Notes: generated from the letters alone by a model not told the origin. A stretch of 64,000 nucleotides of DNA from Marivibrio sp040218065 (GCF_040218065.1 NZ_JAVJQE010000013.1:682001-746000), one strand, 5' to 3'. Positions 1 through 8,202 are shown, counted from the first letter of the stretch. Numbers and translations: made by a program.

Positions 1-2
1 GC

Positions 3-644
3 CTTCTGTCCGCGGCGGCCGAGGTCGCCGGAACGCCGCTGTTCCGCGCCGGCGATCGGGTCTGCGACGTCTCGGCGCGATGGGAGCGGATCAGCGTCGC
101 CGAGGCCTTCGAGCGTTGGGTCGGTCTCGACCTCCCGGCGCTGACCCAAGGCGATCCGAGCGATCCGGACGCCGCGCCGATGATCGAGGCGGCGCGCGGC
201 CTCGGCCTGCGCGCGGCCGACGACGACCGCTGGGAGGACGCCTTCTTCCGCATCCTGGAGGCGAGGGTCGAGCCGCATCTGGGGGCGGATCGGCCGACGG
301 CGCTGCATTCCTATCCGATCTCCATGGCCGCGCTCAGCCGGCCGAGCGCCGACGATCCCGCGACGGCCGAACGGTTCGAGCTCTACGTCGCCGGCGTCGA
401 GCTCGCCAACGCCTTCGGGGAGTTGGCGGACGCGGGCGTTCAGCGCGCCCGTTTCGAGGCCGACCGCGCGCTGCATGAGCGGCTCTACGGCCGCCCCGCC
501 CCGCCGATCGACGAGGGGTTCCTTGAGGCGGTCGAGACCCTCCCCCCGCGCGCGGCCGGGATCGCGCTCGGCTTCGACCGACTGGTCATGCTGGCGACCG
601 GCGCCGACGACATCCGAGAGGTGCAGTGGGCGTGGGTGGAATAG
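3..644 (+). CDS. epmA: EF-P lysine ligase EpmA (5' truncated)
   Basis: This is the last 213 residues of a class II lysyl-tRNA-synthetase-like protein; the beginning lies before the window. EpmA joins (R)-beta-lysine to a conserved lysine of elongation factor P, which helps ribosomes through polyproline stretches. The visible part has the class II core: the SYPISMAALS strand, the ELYVAGVELANAF motif 2/3 region, and the final GIALGFDRLVMLATGADDIREV, which is motif 3 with its ATP-binding arginine. There is no N-terminal OB-fold space typical of LysS, but the truncation prevents a firm check. EF-P and EpmB genes would be expected upstream. EpmA is preferred over LysS because of the short loop layout and the ending VQWAW. 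Confidence 0.85.
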   Translation, partial: LLSAAAEVAGTPLFRAGDRVCDVSARWERISVAEAFERWVGLDLPALTQGDPSDPDAAPMIEAARGLGLRAADDDRWEDAFFRILEARVEPHLGADRPTALHSYPISMAALSRPSADDPATAERFELYVAGVELANAFGELADAGVQRARFEADRALHERLYGRPAPPIDEGFLEAVETLPPRAAGIALGFDRLVMLATGADDIREVQWAWVE

Positions 645-779
645 AAGGCGGAAATCCCCTGGAATTGCGGTTGCGCCGCGCGCGGCCTTTCTGTAGAACC
701 CGCGTCCAGCAGTGACCTGAAACCCCATGCGATAGGGCGCGTCGCGTATGGCCGCGCCCGTCCATGAAGGAGACGAGAC

Positions 780-1004
780 ATGAAGGCCGACATCCATCCC
801 GAGTACCACACCATCACGGTCCAGCTGGTCGACGGCACGACCTACGAGACCCGCTCCACCTGGGGCAAGGAGGGCGACGTCATGAAGCTCGACATCGACC
901 CCTCCACGCACCCGGCCTGGACCGGCGGCCCGGCCCGCCTGATGGAGAGCGGGCAGTTGGCGCGCTTCAATAAGCGCTTCGCGAGCTTCGGCCTCAAGAC
1001 CTGA
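780..1004 (+). CDS. rpmE: 50S ribosomal protein L31
   Basis: The 74-residue protein is a full-length bacterial L31, a late-binding protein of the large subunit that forms a bridge to the 30S head. It begins MKADIHPEYH and carries the L31 pattern of an early YHTITVQLVDGT strand and a basic C-terminal FNKRFASFG. It lacks the four zinc-binding cysteines of the long zinc-loaded form, so it is the zinc-independent type common in alphaproteobacteria. A strong Shine-Dalgarno sequence (GAAGGAG) lies 7 bases before the ATG. It stands alone, 135 bp after epmA, and is followed by an intrinsic terminator. Confidence 0.95.
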   Translation: MKADIHPEYHTITVQLVDGTTYETRSTWGKEGDVMKLDIDPSTHPAWTGGPARLMESGQLARFNKRFASFGLKT

Positions 1005-1028
1005 TCGGCCTCGGCCCGACGGTTCGGA

Positions 1029-1054
1029 AAAAGGCGGCTTCGGCCGCCTTTTTT
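1029..1054 (+). terminator. Intrinsic terminator of rpmE
   Basis: A GGCGGC-TTCG-GCCGCC hairpin with a UUCG-type loop is flanked by A residues and followed by six T residues, about 25 bp after the rpmE stop codon. Confidence 0.85.
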
Positions 1055-1092
1055 CATGCCCGTAGGCGGGGCGCCAATAAGGACCCCAGCCT

Positions 1093-1120
1093 CTTGAAAT
1101 CGCCGGATGATTTCCCAACT
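1093..1120 (+). promoter_or_regulatory. Heat-shock (RpoH-type) promoter of hsp20
   Basis: CTTGAA at 1093-1098 is the typical -35 box of sigma-32 promoters. After a 15-bp spacer, CCCAACT at 1114-1120 resembles the C-rich -10 box (CCCCATNT in E. coli, CCCTATNT in alphaproteobacteria). The next gene is a small heat-shock protein, so position and function agree. It predicts a leader of about 145 nt, long enough for an RNA thermometer. The boxes are seen; use by RpoH is inference. Confidence 0.6.
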
Positions 1121-1272
1121 CTCGGGTGTCGGCGCAGGGAACGCCCAGCGCGGGTTCCCGCCTCGCCTTAAAGGGAGGCTTTAGCGCCGACGCAGCATCG
1201 GGCCGTCGCCGGAATGAGCCGGGGCGGCCGCGACAGAGAAACGGTTATCGCTTCTAGAAGGAGGGTAGCTCT

Positions 1273-1752
1273 ATGCGCACCTACGATCTTTCCCCGCTTT
1301 TCCGCACCAGCGTCGGCTTCGACCGTCTGGCCCGCATGCTCGACAGCGTGCAGGCGGACGCGGCTCCCTCATATCCGCCTTACAACATCGAAAAGCTGGA
1401 TGAGGACTCCTACCGCGTCACCATGGCGGTCGCCGGCTTCGGCGAGGAGGACCTGGACGTCTCCGTGCAGGAGAACGTGCTGACGATCTCCGGCCGCACC
1501 GCCGACGCCGTCAAGAACGGCGACGAGCAGAAGGCCGAGCGTCACTTCCTGCATCGCGGGATCGCCGAGCGCGCCTTCGAACGCCGCTTCAGCTTGGCCG
1601 ACCACATCAAGGTCGAGGACGCCAAGCTGGAGAACGGCCTGCTGCACGTCACGCTGAAGCGTGAGGTGCCTGAGGAGGCCAAGCCGCGGCAGATCGCCAT
1701 CAACGGCAAGACGCAGGCGAAGGCGATAGAAGGCGCGACCGAGACCGCGTAA
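1273..1752 (+). CDS. Hsp20 small heat-shock protein (IbpA type)
   Basis: The 159-residue protein is an ATP-independent holdase that keeps unfolding proteins soluble for DnaK/ClpB. It follows the IbpA pattern: N-terminal LSPLFRTSVGFDRLARMLD, then an alpha-crystallin domain from about residue 35 (YPPYNIEKLDEDSYRVTMAV) to about 135, ending in the signature LENGLLHVTL, and a short tail with the I-x-I-type IAINGK. The start is supported by AGAAGGAGG 6-10 bases upstream. A CTTCTAGAAG palindrome at 1251-1260 overlaps this ribosome-binding site, so the leader could mask it in the cold as ROSE-type thermometers do; the local stem is weak and this is only a possibility. An RpoH-like promoter lies upstream and a terminator follows. 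Confidence 0.93.
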   Translation: MRTYDLSPLFRTSVGFDRLARMLDSVQADAAPSYPPYNIEKLDEDSYRVTMAVAGFGEEDLDVSVQENVLTISGRTADAVKNGDEQKAERHFLHRGIAERAFERRFSLADHIKVEDAKLENGLLHVTLKREVPEEAKPRQIAINGKTQAKAIEGATETA

Positions 1753-1780
1753 GTCCCGGTTCGTGCCGACGCAGACGGAA

Positions 1781-1808
1781 AGGGCGGCGCCGACGCGCCG
1801 CCCTTTTT
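1781..1808 (+). terminator. Intrinsic terminator of hsp20
   Basis: AGGGCGGCGC and GCGCCGCCCT form a 10-bp stem with a 3-base loop, followed by TTTT, 28 bp after the hsp20 stop codon. Confidence 0.85.
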
Positions 1809-1955
1809 CTGCATACGGCCCACTTTTTCGGAGGCCCGCCATTTCGGCCGCCCCAAGCAAACTTGGTCTGAGGCCGAGATATCCGATCTTGCGCGCCGCC
1901 GCGCCCCCCACCATGCTCCCGCCCGTTCGCGCGTTTGCAGGAGAGGCCGGCCTCG

Positions 1956-2564
1956 ATGCTCACCCTTTACGACTGCCTGGAAAGCGGCAACGGCCACAAG
2001 GTGCGGCTGTTGCTCTCGTTGCTCGGCCGGGAGTGCCGGCTGGTCCTGAAGGACATCCACGCAGGCGAAACCCGCACGCCAGAGTTCCTGACCCTGAACC
2101 CCGACGGCCGCATCCCGCTTCTGCGCCTGGAAGACGGGACCTGTCTTGCGGAATCCAACGCGATCCTGGTGTGGCTGGCCGAGGGCTCGTCCTTTCTGCC
2201 GGACGACCGGCTGGAGCGCGCCCGCGCGCTCGCCTGGATGTTCTGGGAGCAATACAATCACGAGCCCAACGTCGCCGTCGCGCGCTTCTGGGCGCACCAT
2301 CCCGCCAAATGCCCGAGCCAGGAGCAACTGGCGCAGAAGCGCGAGAAGGGCCGCGCCGCGCTGGAGTTGCTGGACCGCCACCTCTCGACGCGCGACTGGC
2401 TGGTCGGCGGGCGGGCCAGCGTGGCCGATCTGTGCCTCTATTCCTACTCGTCGGTCTCCGAGGAGGGCGGCGTCGACCGCGACGGCCTGGACGCGCTGAA
2501 CCGCTGGCTCGGACGCATCGAAGCCTTGCCCGGCTTCATCGCGATGGAGCCTTGGTCCGACTGA
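1956..2564 (+). CDS. Glutathione S-transferase family protein
   Basis: This 202-residue cytosolic GST has two domains. The thioredoxin-like N-terminal half (residues 1-77) starts MLTLYDCLESGNGHKVRLLLSL, with a serine/cysteine-type glutathione site near residues 6-12, and carries the cis-proline/ESNAI motif (GRIPLLRLEDGTCLAESNAIL). The helical C-terminal half has the N-capping motif SVADLCLYSY. It probably conjugates or reduces small electrophiles with glutathione; the substrate cannot be told. The ATG at 1956 has GGAG 12 bases upstream; a TTG at 1935 in the same frame is a weaker alternative. It stands alone between the hsp20 terminator and the next inverted repeat. Confidence 0.85.
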   Translation: MLTLYDCLESGNGHKVRLLLSLLGRECRLVLKDIHAGETRTPEFLTLNPDGRIPLLRLEDGTCLAESNAILVWLAEGSSFLPDDRLERARALAWMFWEQYNHEPNVAVARFWAHHPAKCPSQEQLAQKREKGRAALELLDRHLSTRDWLVGGRASVADLCLYSYSSVSEEGGVDRDGLDALNRWLGRIEALPGFIAMEPWSD

Positions 2565-2648
2565 ACGCCCGGCGCGCGCCTCCGCGCCAATAGCCGAAAA
2601 GTCGAGCCGCCTTGCGCTCCGCGATTCGCGCGCCTACCATGGCACGGA

Positions 2649-2671
2649 TACTGCATAGAATTTATGCAGTA
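2649..2671. promoter_or_regulatory. Perfect inverted repeat before the TerY-P triad
   Basis: TACTGCATA (2649-2657) and TATGCAGTA (2663-2671) form a perfect 9-bp inverted repeat with a 5-bp spacer in an AT-rich island of otherwise GC-rich DNA. It lies 85 bp after the GST gene and 167 bp before the VWA gene start. The size and spacing fit an operator for a dimeric regulator of the triad. The 2672-2837 stretch between it and the gene can be read in frame with the VWA gene but shows no domain. Confidence 0.5.
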
Positions 2672-2837
2672 CTTGGCCGGCGACTGGACGAGTCCTTGGG
2701 GTGAGACGGGGATCGCCTTTCAGCCGCCGGACGAGCGTTTCGACCGACCCGTCGGCGGCGCGGTGAGCGCATCGTCGGGCGGGCCGGCGCAACCGAGCCG
2801 CACGGCGGTGCGGCGTCAAGGCGGCGGCGAGGCGACA

Positions 2838-3524
2838 ATGACCCTGGCGTTCGGCGACGGCGGCCTGCCGGAGTTCGTCGACAATCCGGAGAACCGATGT
2901 CCGGTGGTCCTGCTGCTGGACGCGTCCGCCTCGATGCGCGGGGCGGCGATGGACGAGCTCAACGCCGGCGTCGCAGCCTTCCGTCGCCAAATCCTGATCG
3001 ACGAGACGGCGAGCCTGAGGGTCGAGCTCTCGATCATCGCCTTCGGCGGCGAGGTCCGCCTGGTGCGCGACTTCACCACGATCGACGATCTGATCACGCC
3101 GCAGCTGGAGGCCGGCGGCGACACGCCGATGGGCGGGGCGCTCGACCTCGGCCTGAAGACGCTGGAGGCGCGCAAGGCGGTCTACCGGCGCGCCGGGGTC
3201 CACTATTATCGCCCCTGGCTGTTCCTCATCACCGACGGCGCGCCGACCGACGGCCCCCTCTGGCAGGAAGCAGCGATGCGCGCCCAGGAGGCGGACCTCT
3301 ACGGGCGTCTCAGCTTCTTCACCGTCGGCGTCGAGGGGGCGGACATGGACATCCTCGGCGAGATCGCGGCGGCGAACCGCCCGCCCCTGAAACTGCAAGG
3401 CCTGAAATTTCGCGAGCTGTTCCAATGGCTCTCGACCAGCGTGCGCCGGGTCTCGTTGAGCCGCGTCGACGCCGAGCGCGTCACCCTGCCGCCGGTCCAC
3501 GGCTGGGCGCAGGTGGGGGTGTGA
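2838..3524 (+). CDS. VWA-domain protein of a TerY-P triad (YegL-like)
   Basis: The 228-residue protein is almost entirely one von Willebrand A domain. The MIDAS metal site is intact: DASAS at residues 28-32, the later threonine in GGDTPMGGAL and the aspartate in ITDGAPTDG. This is the TerY/YegL type, a cytoplasmic VWA protein found with a PP2C phosphatase and a kinase, where it probably acts as a metal-dependent docking or sensor partner. The ATG at 2838 is preferred because it starts just before the domain and follows a GGCGAGG site; the same frame is open back to 2664 and could add 58 residues without recognisable content. Its stop lies 4 bp before the phosphatase gene. Confidence 0.85.
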   Translation: MTLAFGDGGLPEFVDNPENRCPVVLLLDASASMRGAAMDELNAGVAAFRRQILIDETASLRVELSIIAFGGEVRLVRDFTTIDDLITPQLEAGGDTPMGGALDLGLKTLEARKAVYRRAGVHYYRPWLFLITDGAPTDGPLWQEAAMRAQEADLYGRLSFFTVGVEGADMDILGEIAAANRPPLKLQGLKFRELFQWLSTSVRRVSLSRVDAERVTLPPVHGWAQVGV

Positions 3525-3528
3525 GGCC

Positions 3529-4329
3529 ATGAGTTGGACCGCCGCCGTCGACTTTCGCCAAGGCGCCGACCATCGGCGCAGCGGCGCGCCGTGCCAGGAT
3601 TTCGGGCGCCTGACCAAGCCGAACGAGGATCTTCTGCTCGGCGCGCTCGCGGACGGCGCGGGCTCCGCGCCCTTGAGCCATCTCGGCGCGCACGCCGCCG
3701 TCCAGGCGGCGCTTGCGCTGCTGGAGGCCCGCGTCGCGCAAGAGCCGGGCCGGCGCGGCGACCCGGCCGGCGGCGACGGCGGCCCGGAGGCGCTGTTCGA
3801 CGGGATCGTGGAGGCCGCCCAAGCGGCGCTCAGCGACGTCGCGTCCCAGCATCGCCGGCCGGTGGAGGACTTTGCGACCACGCTGCTGGCCTTCGCGGCC
3901 GGCCCGCGCGGCATTGCCTGCCTGCAGCTGGGCGACGGCTGGCTTGTGGCGCGCGATGGGGAGGGGGCGTACCTTCTGCTCGGCCGGCCGCAGCGGGGCG
4001 AATATGCGAACGAGACCCGCTTCCTAAGCGATGCCGACGCGGCCGACGCGGCCGCCTTGCATCGGCATAAAGGACCGGCGCCCTTCCTGTGCGCGGCGAC
4101 GGACGGACTGGCGTCGGTGTCGATCGACAATCGCGGCGATGCGCCCCACGCCCCGTTCTTCGAGCCGCTGGACCGTTTCATCGGCGCGACCGACGACGAT
4201 CGCGAGGCGCATCGCGCGATCCGAAGCTTTCTGCGCTCCGACGCGCTGGAGGCGCGGACGGCCGACGATGTCGCGCTGATGCTGGGCGGCTGGCGACCGG
4301 TGGCCCCGCACGCCGCCGGCGCAGGGTGA
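3529..4329 (+). CDS. PP2C-type protein phosphatase of the triad (YegK-like)
   Basis: This 266-residue protein is a single PP2C domain without membrane segments. Metal-binding residues are visible: the early aspartate in VDFRQGADHR, DGAG at 42-45, ATDG (D192) and the final DDV (246-248). It opens with GAPCQDFGR, as in the PP2C_2 subfamily of the YegK group. It should remove phosphates from Ser/Thr, most likely those added by the kinase encoded next, with the VWA protein as a partner. It starts 4 bp after the VWA gene and ends 11 bp before the kinase gene, so the three are one transcript. Its substrates are not known. Confidence 0.85.
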   Translation: MSWTAAVDFRQGADHRRSGAPCQDFGRLTKPNEDLLLGALADGAGSAPLSHLGAHAAVQAALALLEARVAQEPGRRGDPAGGDGGPEALFDGIVEAAQAALSDVASQHRRPVEDFATTLLAFAAGPRGIACLQLGDGWLVARDGEGAYLLLGRPQRGEYANETRFLSDADAADAAALHRHKGPAPFLCAATDGLASVSIDNRGDAPHAPFFEPLDRFIGATDDDREAHRAIRSFLRSDALEARTADDVALMLGGWRPVAPHAAGAG

Positions 4330-4340
4330 CGGGCGCGGCC

Positions 4341-6248
4341 ATGGTCGACGGCTACAAGCTCTATCGCGCCGGCGCGCCGGTGCAGCTGGGCGAAGCCCTG
4401 GCGGACAGCGGCGAGGCCGTCATTCGCCGGATCGACGGCGCGCCGGGGCGGCTGGCCAAACTCTATCACCCGTCCGCCCTCGACGCTCGACGGATCGAGA
4501 AGATCGCAGCCTTGCTCTGCGCCCCGCCGGCCGACCCGTCGCTTGGCGGGCGCCATCGCGCCTTCGCCTGGCCGGAAGACGCGATCGTGGACGGGACCGG
4601 TCTCGCCGTCGGCGTCGTCATCCCGGAGGTGCCCGGCGCGCGCAGCCTGACGGCGCTCTCCGCGCCGAAGCTGCGCCGGCGCAAGGCGGGCGAAATCGAC
4701 TGGCGGTTCCTGCACGCGCTCGCGGCCAATCTGGCCCATACGCTCGACGCGCTGCATGCGCAGGGCTTTGTCGTCGGGGATTTGCAGCCCGACAACGTGC
4801 TGGTCGACGATCGCGCGCTGGTGACGCTGATCGACTGCGACTCCTGGCAGATCCCGGATCCGCGCGAGCCGGGCGCGCCCGCCTTCCTGTGCACCGTCGG
4901 GGCCGAAGGCTTCACTGCGCCGGAACTGATCGGGAAGTCCTTCGCCCGCACGCCGCGCACGCGGGAAAGCGACCGCTTCGCGCTCGCCGTGCTGATCTTC
5001 CAACTGTTGCTGGGCCGCCATCCCTTCGCCGGCGAGTGGATCGGCGGGGGCGAGCCGCCGACGCGCGATCAGTTGATCAAGGCCGGCGATTGGCCGCACC
5101 GGCATGGCGCGACAATGATCCCGCCAAAGGGAGCGACGCCCCTGGACGCGCTCGACCCGCGACTTGAAGCGCTGTTTCGTCGCAGCTTCGAGGAGGGGAT
5201 CGGCAATCCCGCGGCCCGCCCCGACGGCCGGCGATGGCAGGAGGCGCTGTGCCTAGCGCTGGCCGAGTTGGAGAGTTGCGACCTCCGGCCCAGTCACGCC
5301 TATCTGCCGACCCGCGGCGCATGCCCCTGGTGCGCGCGCCTGAGCGCGACCGGCAGCGACGCCTTCCCCGAGCCGGAAACGCCGATCGAACCCTACCGGC
5401 CGTTAGAACTCGCCTTCGAACGCGCGCTGGCCCGCGGCGACGCACGCATGGCTTTGGAGCTTTGGCGGGAGTATGACGGGCTGGCGGCGCTGCCCGCGCT
5501 CGTCCCCTACCGCGCCCGGATGGCGGAGATCGGCGCGGCGCTCGACGCCTTCGACGCGTGGCGGGATCTTTATCTCGCGGGCCTGCAGTCGGGCGCTCCG
5601 GATTGGCCGGCCCTCGCCCGGATCTGGGAGGGCGCGCCCGGCCTCGCCGATCGCCGGTTGATCGCCGGGGAAGAGATCGCCGGTCGGCCGGCCGAAGAGA
5701 TCGTCGCCGAAGCGGCGGAGCGCACGCTCGACATTCCGCTCACGCCGCCCGACCGGCTGCTGACCACCCCGCTCGAAGCCCGGCGGGCCGGCGAAGCCAG
5801 GCGCGCGGCCGCGCGGGAGGCGCCCGCTCCGAGCTGCGAAGACGCGTCCCTCGACATCCCGCCGATGCCGACCTCGCTCGCCGACCCGGCGCGGCGCCGG
5901 CCCGTCGGCGCTCCGGCGATCGCTCTTTCTTACGAAATCGACGCCGGCTGGGCTGGCTTACGCCCGGCGGCGTTGATCCTAACGCTTCAGGCGCCGGCGA
6001 CGCTGCCCGCCCTGGCGCTGATTGCGGAGGAGACCGGGGCGTTGCTGGCGAGCGTGCCGGCCGGGCGTCGGCGCGCCGGCCGCGTCAGCGTCCCGTTCGA
6101 GCAACCGGCAGGACGCGTCGCCGTCCGGCTTGAGCCGGCCGCCGCCGCCGACGCCGGCCGCCTTTCGATCCACCATCCGCCTGTTCGGCGTCGGCGGGTC
6201 ATGGGCGCGCCCTCTTCCCCCGCCGGCCGACCGGCGCCCGCGAGGTAA
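4341..6248 (+). CDS. YegI-like Ser/Thr protein kinase of the triad
   Basis: The 635-residue protein has an N-terminal kinase domain (about 1-310). The ATP-contacting lysine is probably K40 (GRLAKLYH). The catalytic loop reads VVGDLQPDNVLV, keeping D147 and N152 but replacing HRD with VGD. The metal-binding DFG is replaced by D165-C-D (LIDCDSWQI), the hallmark of the YegI family rather than a sign of decay. A zinc-ribbon-like HAYLPTRGACPWCARL (C328, C331) follows, then a helical region and a proline/arginine-rich tail with a beta-rich section (about 520-615). The ATG at 4341 lies 11 bp after the phosphatase stop. It probably phosphorylates a partner and is reversed by the PP2C protein; the target is unknown. 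Confidence 0.83.
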   Translation: MVDGYKLYRAGAPVQLGEALADSGEAVIRRIDGAPGRLAKLYHPSALDARRIEKIAALLCAPPADPSLGGRHRAFAWPEDAIVDGTGLAVGVVIPEVPGARSLTALSAPKLRRRKAGEIDWRFLHALAANLAHTLDALHAQGFVVGDLQPDNVLVDDRALVTLIDCDSWQIPDPREPGAPAFLCTVGAEGFTAPELIGKSFARTPRTRESDRFALAVLIFQLLLGRHPFAGEWIGGGEPPTRDQLIKAGDWPHRHGATMIPPKGATPLDALDPRLEALFRRSFEEGIGNPAARPDGRRWQEALCLALAELESCDLRPSHAYLPTRGACPWCARLSATGSDAFPEPETPIEPYRPLELAFERALARGDARMALELWREYDGLAALPALVPYRARMAEIGAALDAFDAWRDLYLAGLQSGAPDWPALARIWEGAPGLADRRLIAGEEIAGRPAEEIVAEAAERTLDIPLTPPDRLLTTPLEARRAGEARRAAAREAPAPSCEDASLDIPPMPTSLADPARRRPVGAPAIALSYEIDAGWAGLRPAALILTLQAPATLPALALIAEETGALLASVPAGRRRAGRVSVPFEQPAGRVAVRLEPAAAADAGRLSIHHPPVRRRRVMGAPSSPAGRPAPAR

Positions 6249-6358
6249 GCGCCGCCGTCCCGCACCCCGGCGTTGCCAGATATCCGCGACGGTCGTATTT
6301 TTACGGACGAAACACTCAGCGGATGCTTCGGGGGCGCCGTGGTCTAGCGGGGGGCGTC

Positions 6359-6751
6359 ATGGCGGCGATCGACGTTGAAGAGCGGCCTGCGCTCAACCTC
6401 ATGATCTTTACGATGCGCGGCGATCTCTCGCCGGACCTCATGCATCGGGCGCAATCGCGGTTCTACGCCGACGGCAAGGCGAAGCACGCCATCCTCGATC
6501 TGCGCGCCTGCAGCCTCGATCTCTTCACCCTCGATGACTTCAAGCGCGCGCTCTCACTGTCCAAAACCAGAGGCGACCATCGCCGCGGCGGCGTCACGGT
6601 ATTCATAGCCGAGCACCCGCATCTCCTCGCCTTGGACAGGCTCTATCAGGCCTACGCAGAAGCGACCCCGAACTTCCCGGTCACCATCGCCATCGCCGCA
6701 AGCCTGGATAAGGCGATCGCCCAAGTGGAATCCGCCAACGGCGACGGTTAG
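6359..6751 (+). CDS. Small STAS/SpoIIAA-like hypothetical protein
   Basis: This 130-residue soluble protein has alternating strands and helices. The pattern LNLMIFTMRGDLSPDLM, HAILDLRACSLDLFTLDDF, GVTVFIAEHPHLLALDRLY and FPVTIAIAASLDKAIAQV suggests a small alpha/beta STAS or SpoIIAA-like fold. STAS proteins act as phospho-switched anti-anti-sigma factors or lipid/nucleotide binders, but no conserved phospho-serine can be named here. The ATG at 6359 follows a GGGGGG run. It lies 110 bp after the kinase gene in the same direction, so it may belong to the triad as an effector or be independent. No function is assigned. Confidence 0.6.
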   Translation: MAAIDVEERPALNLMIFTMRGDLSPDLMHRAQSRFYADGKAKHAILDLRACSLDLFTLDDFKRALSLSKTRGDHRRGGVTVFIAEHPHLLALDRLYQAYAEATPNFPVTIAIAASLDKAIAQVESANGDG

Positions 6752-6830
6752 GGCGCGACTGGGTCGGTTTCCACCTCAGACGCGGCGCTGTGACGCAAGC
6801 TTTTTTTGCTGCACCTGCGAAATAATTATG

Positions 6831-6841
6831 TTGCAGTGCAA
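6831..6841. promoter_or_regulatory. TTGCA-TGCAA palindrome before the MFS gene
   Basis: TTGCAGTGCAA is an 11-bp palindrome with one central base, 38 bp before the MFS start codon and just after an AT-rich AATAATTATG that could be a -10 region. A related TTGCTGCA lies 20 bp further upstream. The core resembles the palindrome before the phasin gene at 24244-24260, so the two genes may share a regulator. The site is seen; its role is inference. Confidence 0.4.
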
Positions 6842-6879
6842 GGTAGGCGGGCAGGACGCGCGGCCGCGGAAGGAAAATC

Positions 6880-8202
6880 ATGATCAAGGTGCTTGCAGGC
6901 GTTTGGGCGCTGCTGCTCGGCGTCGTGTTAATCATGCTGGGCAACGGCATGCATTTCACGCTGATCGGCCTGCGCGGCGATCTCGAAGGCTTCTCCTCGG
7001 CCGAGCTCGCCATCGTCACCTCCGGCTATTTCGCGGGCTTCCTTTCCGGCGCGCGGCTGAGCCCGGTGATGATCCGCAACGTCGGTCATGTGCGGGTCTT
7101 CGCCGCGCTCGGCAGTTTCATGTCGGCGGGCCTGATCGCCTTTCCGCTGATTGCGGAGCCTTGGGCCTGGACCGCCCTGCGGGTGCTGGTCGGCTTCTGC
7201 ATGTCCGGCATCTATGTCACGGCCGAAAGCTGGCTCAACGACGCGGCCGACAACCGCACCCGGGGCAAGGTTCTGTCCGCCTACATGATCGCGCAGACGC
7301 TGGGGATCATCGGCGCGCAGGCGCTGCTGACCCTGGGCGACGCGGCGACCGCCGTCTTGTTCATCGTCGCCTCGATCCTCGTCTCCATCTCCTTCGCGCC
7401 GATCCTGCTCTCCGCGGGGCGCGTCCCGGCGCAGGAAGTGGCGCGTCCGATGTCGTTGCGCGGTCTGTTCAAGAAATCGCCGCTCGGCACGGTCGGAATC
7501 TTTCTGTTGGGCGGGGTCTATGCGACGCAATCCGGCATGGGCGCGGTCTTCGGCGCGCAGATCGGCCTGACGGCGGATCAGATCGCCTTGTTTGTGGCGA
7601 TGCTTTTCGCCGGGGCGCTGGTGCTGCAATATCCGATCGGATGGATGTCGGACCGGCTGGATCGGCGCCGCCTGATCTTCGGCTCTGCAGCCTTGGGCGC
7701 CGCCTGTTGCGGCCTCGGCTGGATGGCCGGCGACGGCTTATGGTTCCTGATGGCGGCGGCCTTCTTCGCGGGCGGAGTGACGACGCCGCTTTACGCGCTG
7801 TTCCTCGCCTACACCAACGATTATCTCTCGGTCGAGGACATGCCCGCCGCGTCGGGGGGCCTTGTGCTCACCTTCGGCGTGGGCGCGATTCTCGGGCCGC
7901 TCTTCGCCGGCTGGGCGATGCAGGTTATCGGACCGGGCGGCTTTTGGGTCATTCTCGGCGCGACCTTTTCGGCGATTGCACTCTATGCGCTCTACCGCAT
8001 GACGCAGCGAGCGGCGACGCCCGTCGAAGACACTGAGAGTTATCTGAGCGTGCTGCCCACCGCCTCGCCCGTCGCGGTGGAGACGGCCGGCGCCTGGGCG
8101 GTCGAACAGGCGGAGATCAAGGCCGAGGAGGCCGAAACCGAAGCTGAGCGTGAAGCGGAGCGCGAGGCTGAGCGAAAGGCAGACGCCGCAGCGGATCGGT
8201 AA
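6880..8202 (+). CDS. MFS transporter (YcaD-like)
   Basis: The 440-residue inner-membrane protein has about twelve hydrophobic segments between residues 1 and 385 and belongs to the major facilitator superfamily, proton-coupled secondary carriers. The sequence GFCMSGIYVTAESWLNDAADNRTRGK after the fourth segment and YPIGWMSDRLDRRRLIF in the second half are the usual MFS loop motifs, closest to the YcaD group. It is probably an exporter; the substrate cannot be deduced. The cytoplasmic tail is unusual: the last 30 residues are almost only Glu, Ala, Arg and Lys with an imperfect EAER repeat, predicting a charged helix. The start has AAGGAAA upstream. It converges with the regulator that follows. 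Confidence 0.85.
   Translation: MIKVLAGVWALLLGVVLIMLGNGMHFTLIGLRGDLEGFSSAELAIVTSGYFAGFLSGARLSPVMIRNVGHVRVFAALGSFMSAGLIAFPLIAEPWAWTALRVLVGFCMSGIYVTAESWLNDAADNRTRGKVLSAYMIAQTLGIIGAQALLTLGDAATAVLFIVASILVSISFAPILLSAGRVPAQEVARPMSLRGLFKKSPLGTVGIFLLGGVYATQSGMGAVFGAQIGLTADQIALFVAMLFAGALVLQYPIGWMSDRLDRRRLIFGSAALGAACCGLGWMAGDGLWFLMAAAFFAGGVTTPLYALFLAYTNDYLSVEDMPAASGGLVLTFGVGAILGPLFAGWAMQVIGPGGFWVILGATFSAIALYALYRMTQRAATPVEDTESYLSVLPTASPVAVETAGAWAVEQAEIKAEEAETEAEREAEREAERKADAAADR

Noticed and set aside
1241..1275. ROSE or FourU RNA thermometer at the hsp20 ribosome-binding site.
   Set aside because: The CTTCTAGAAG palindrome can pair only with a short stem, and the typical ROSE anti-Shine-Dalgarno segment is not evident. 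It is kept as a question in the findings but not as a feature.
2634..5105. Very long leftward reading frame (about 820 codons) opposite the VWA, phosphatase and kinase genes.
   Set aside because: It is an antisense frame created by GC-rich codons of the real genes; its translation has no domain and is arginine- and proline-rich. The three rightward genes have intact active sites.
8100..8202. Charged repeat-like tail of the MFS protein as a possible frameshift or separate gene.
   Set aside because: It is in frame with the transporter, uses the same type of codons and ends at a normal stop; it is described as a feature of the protein.
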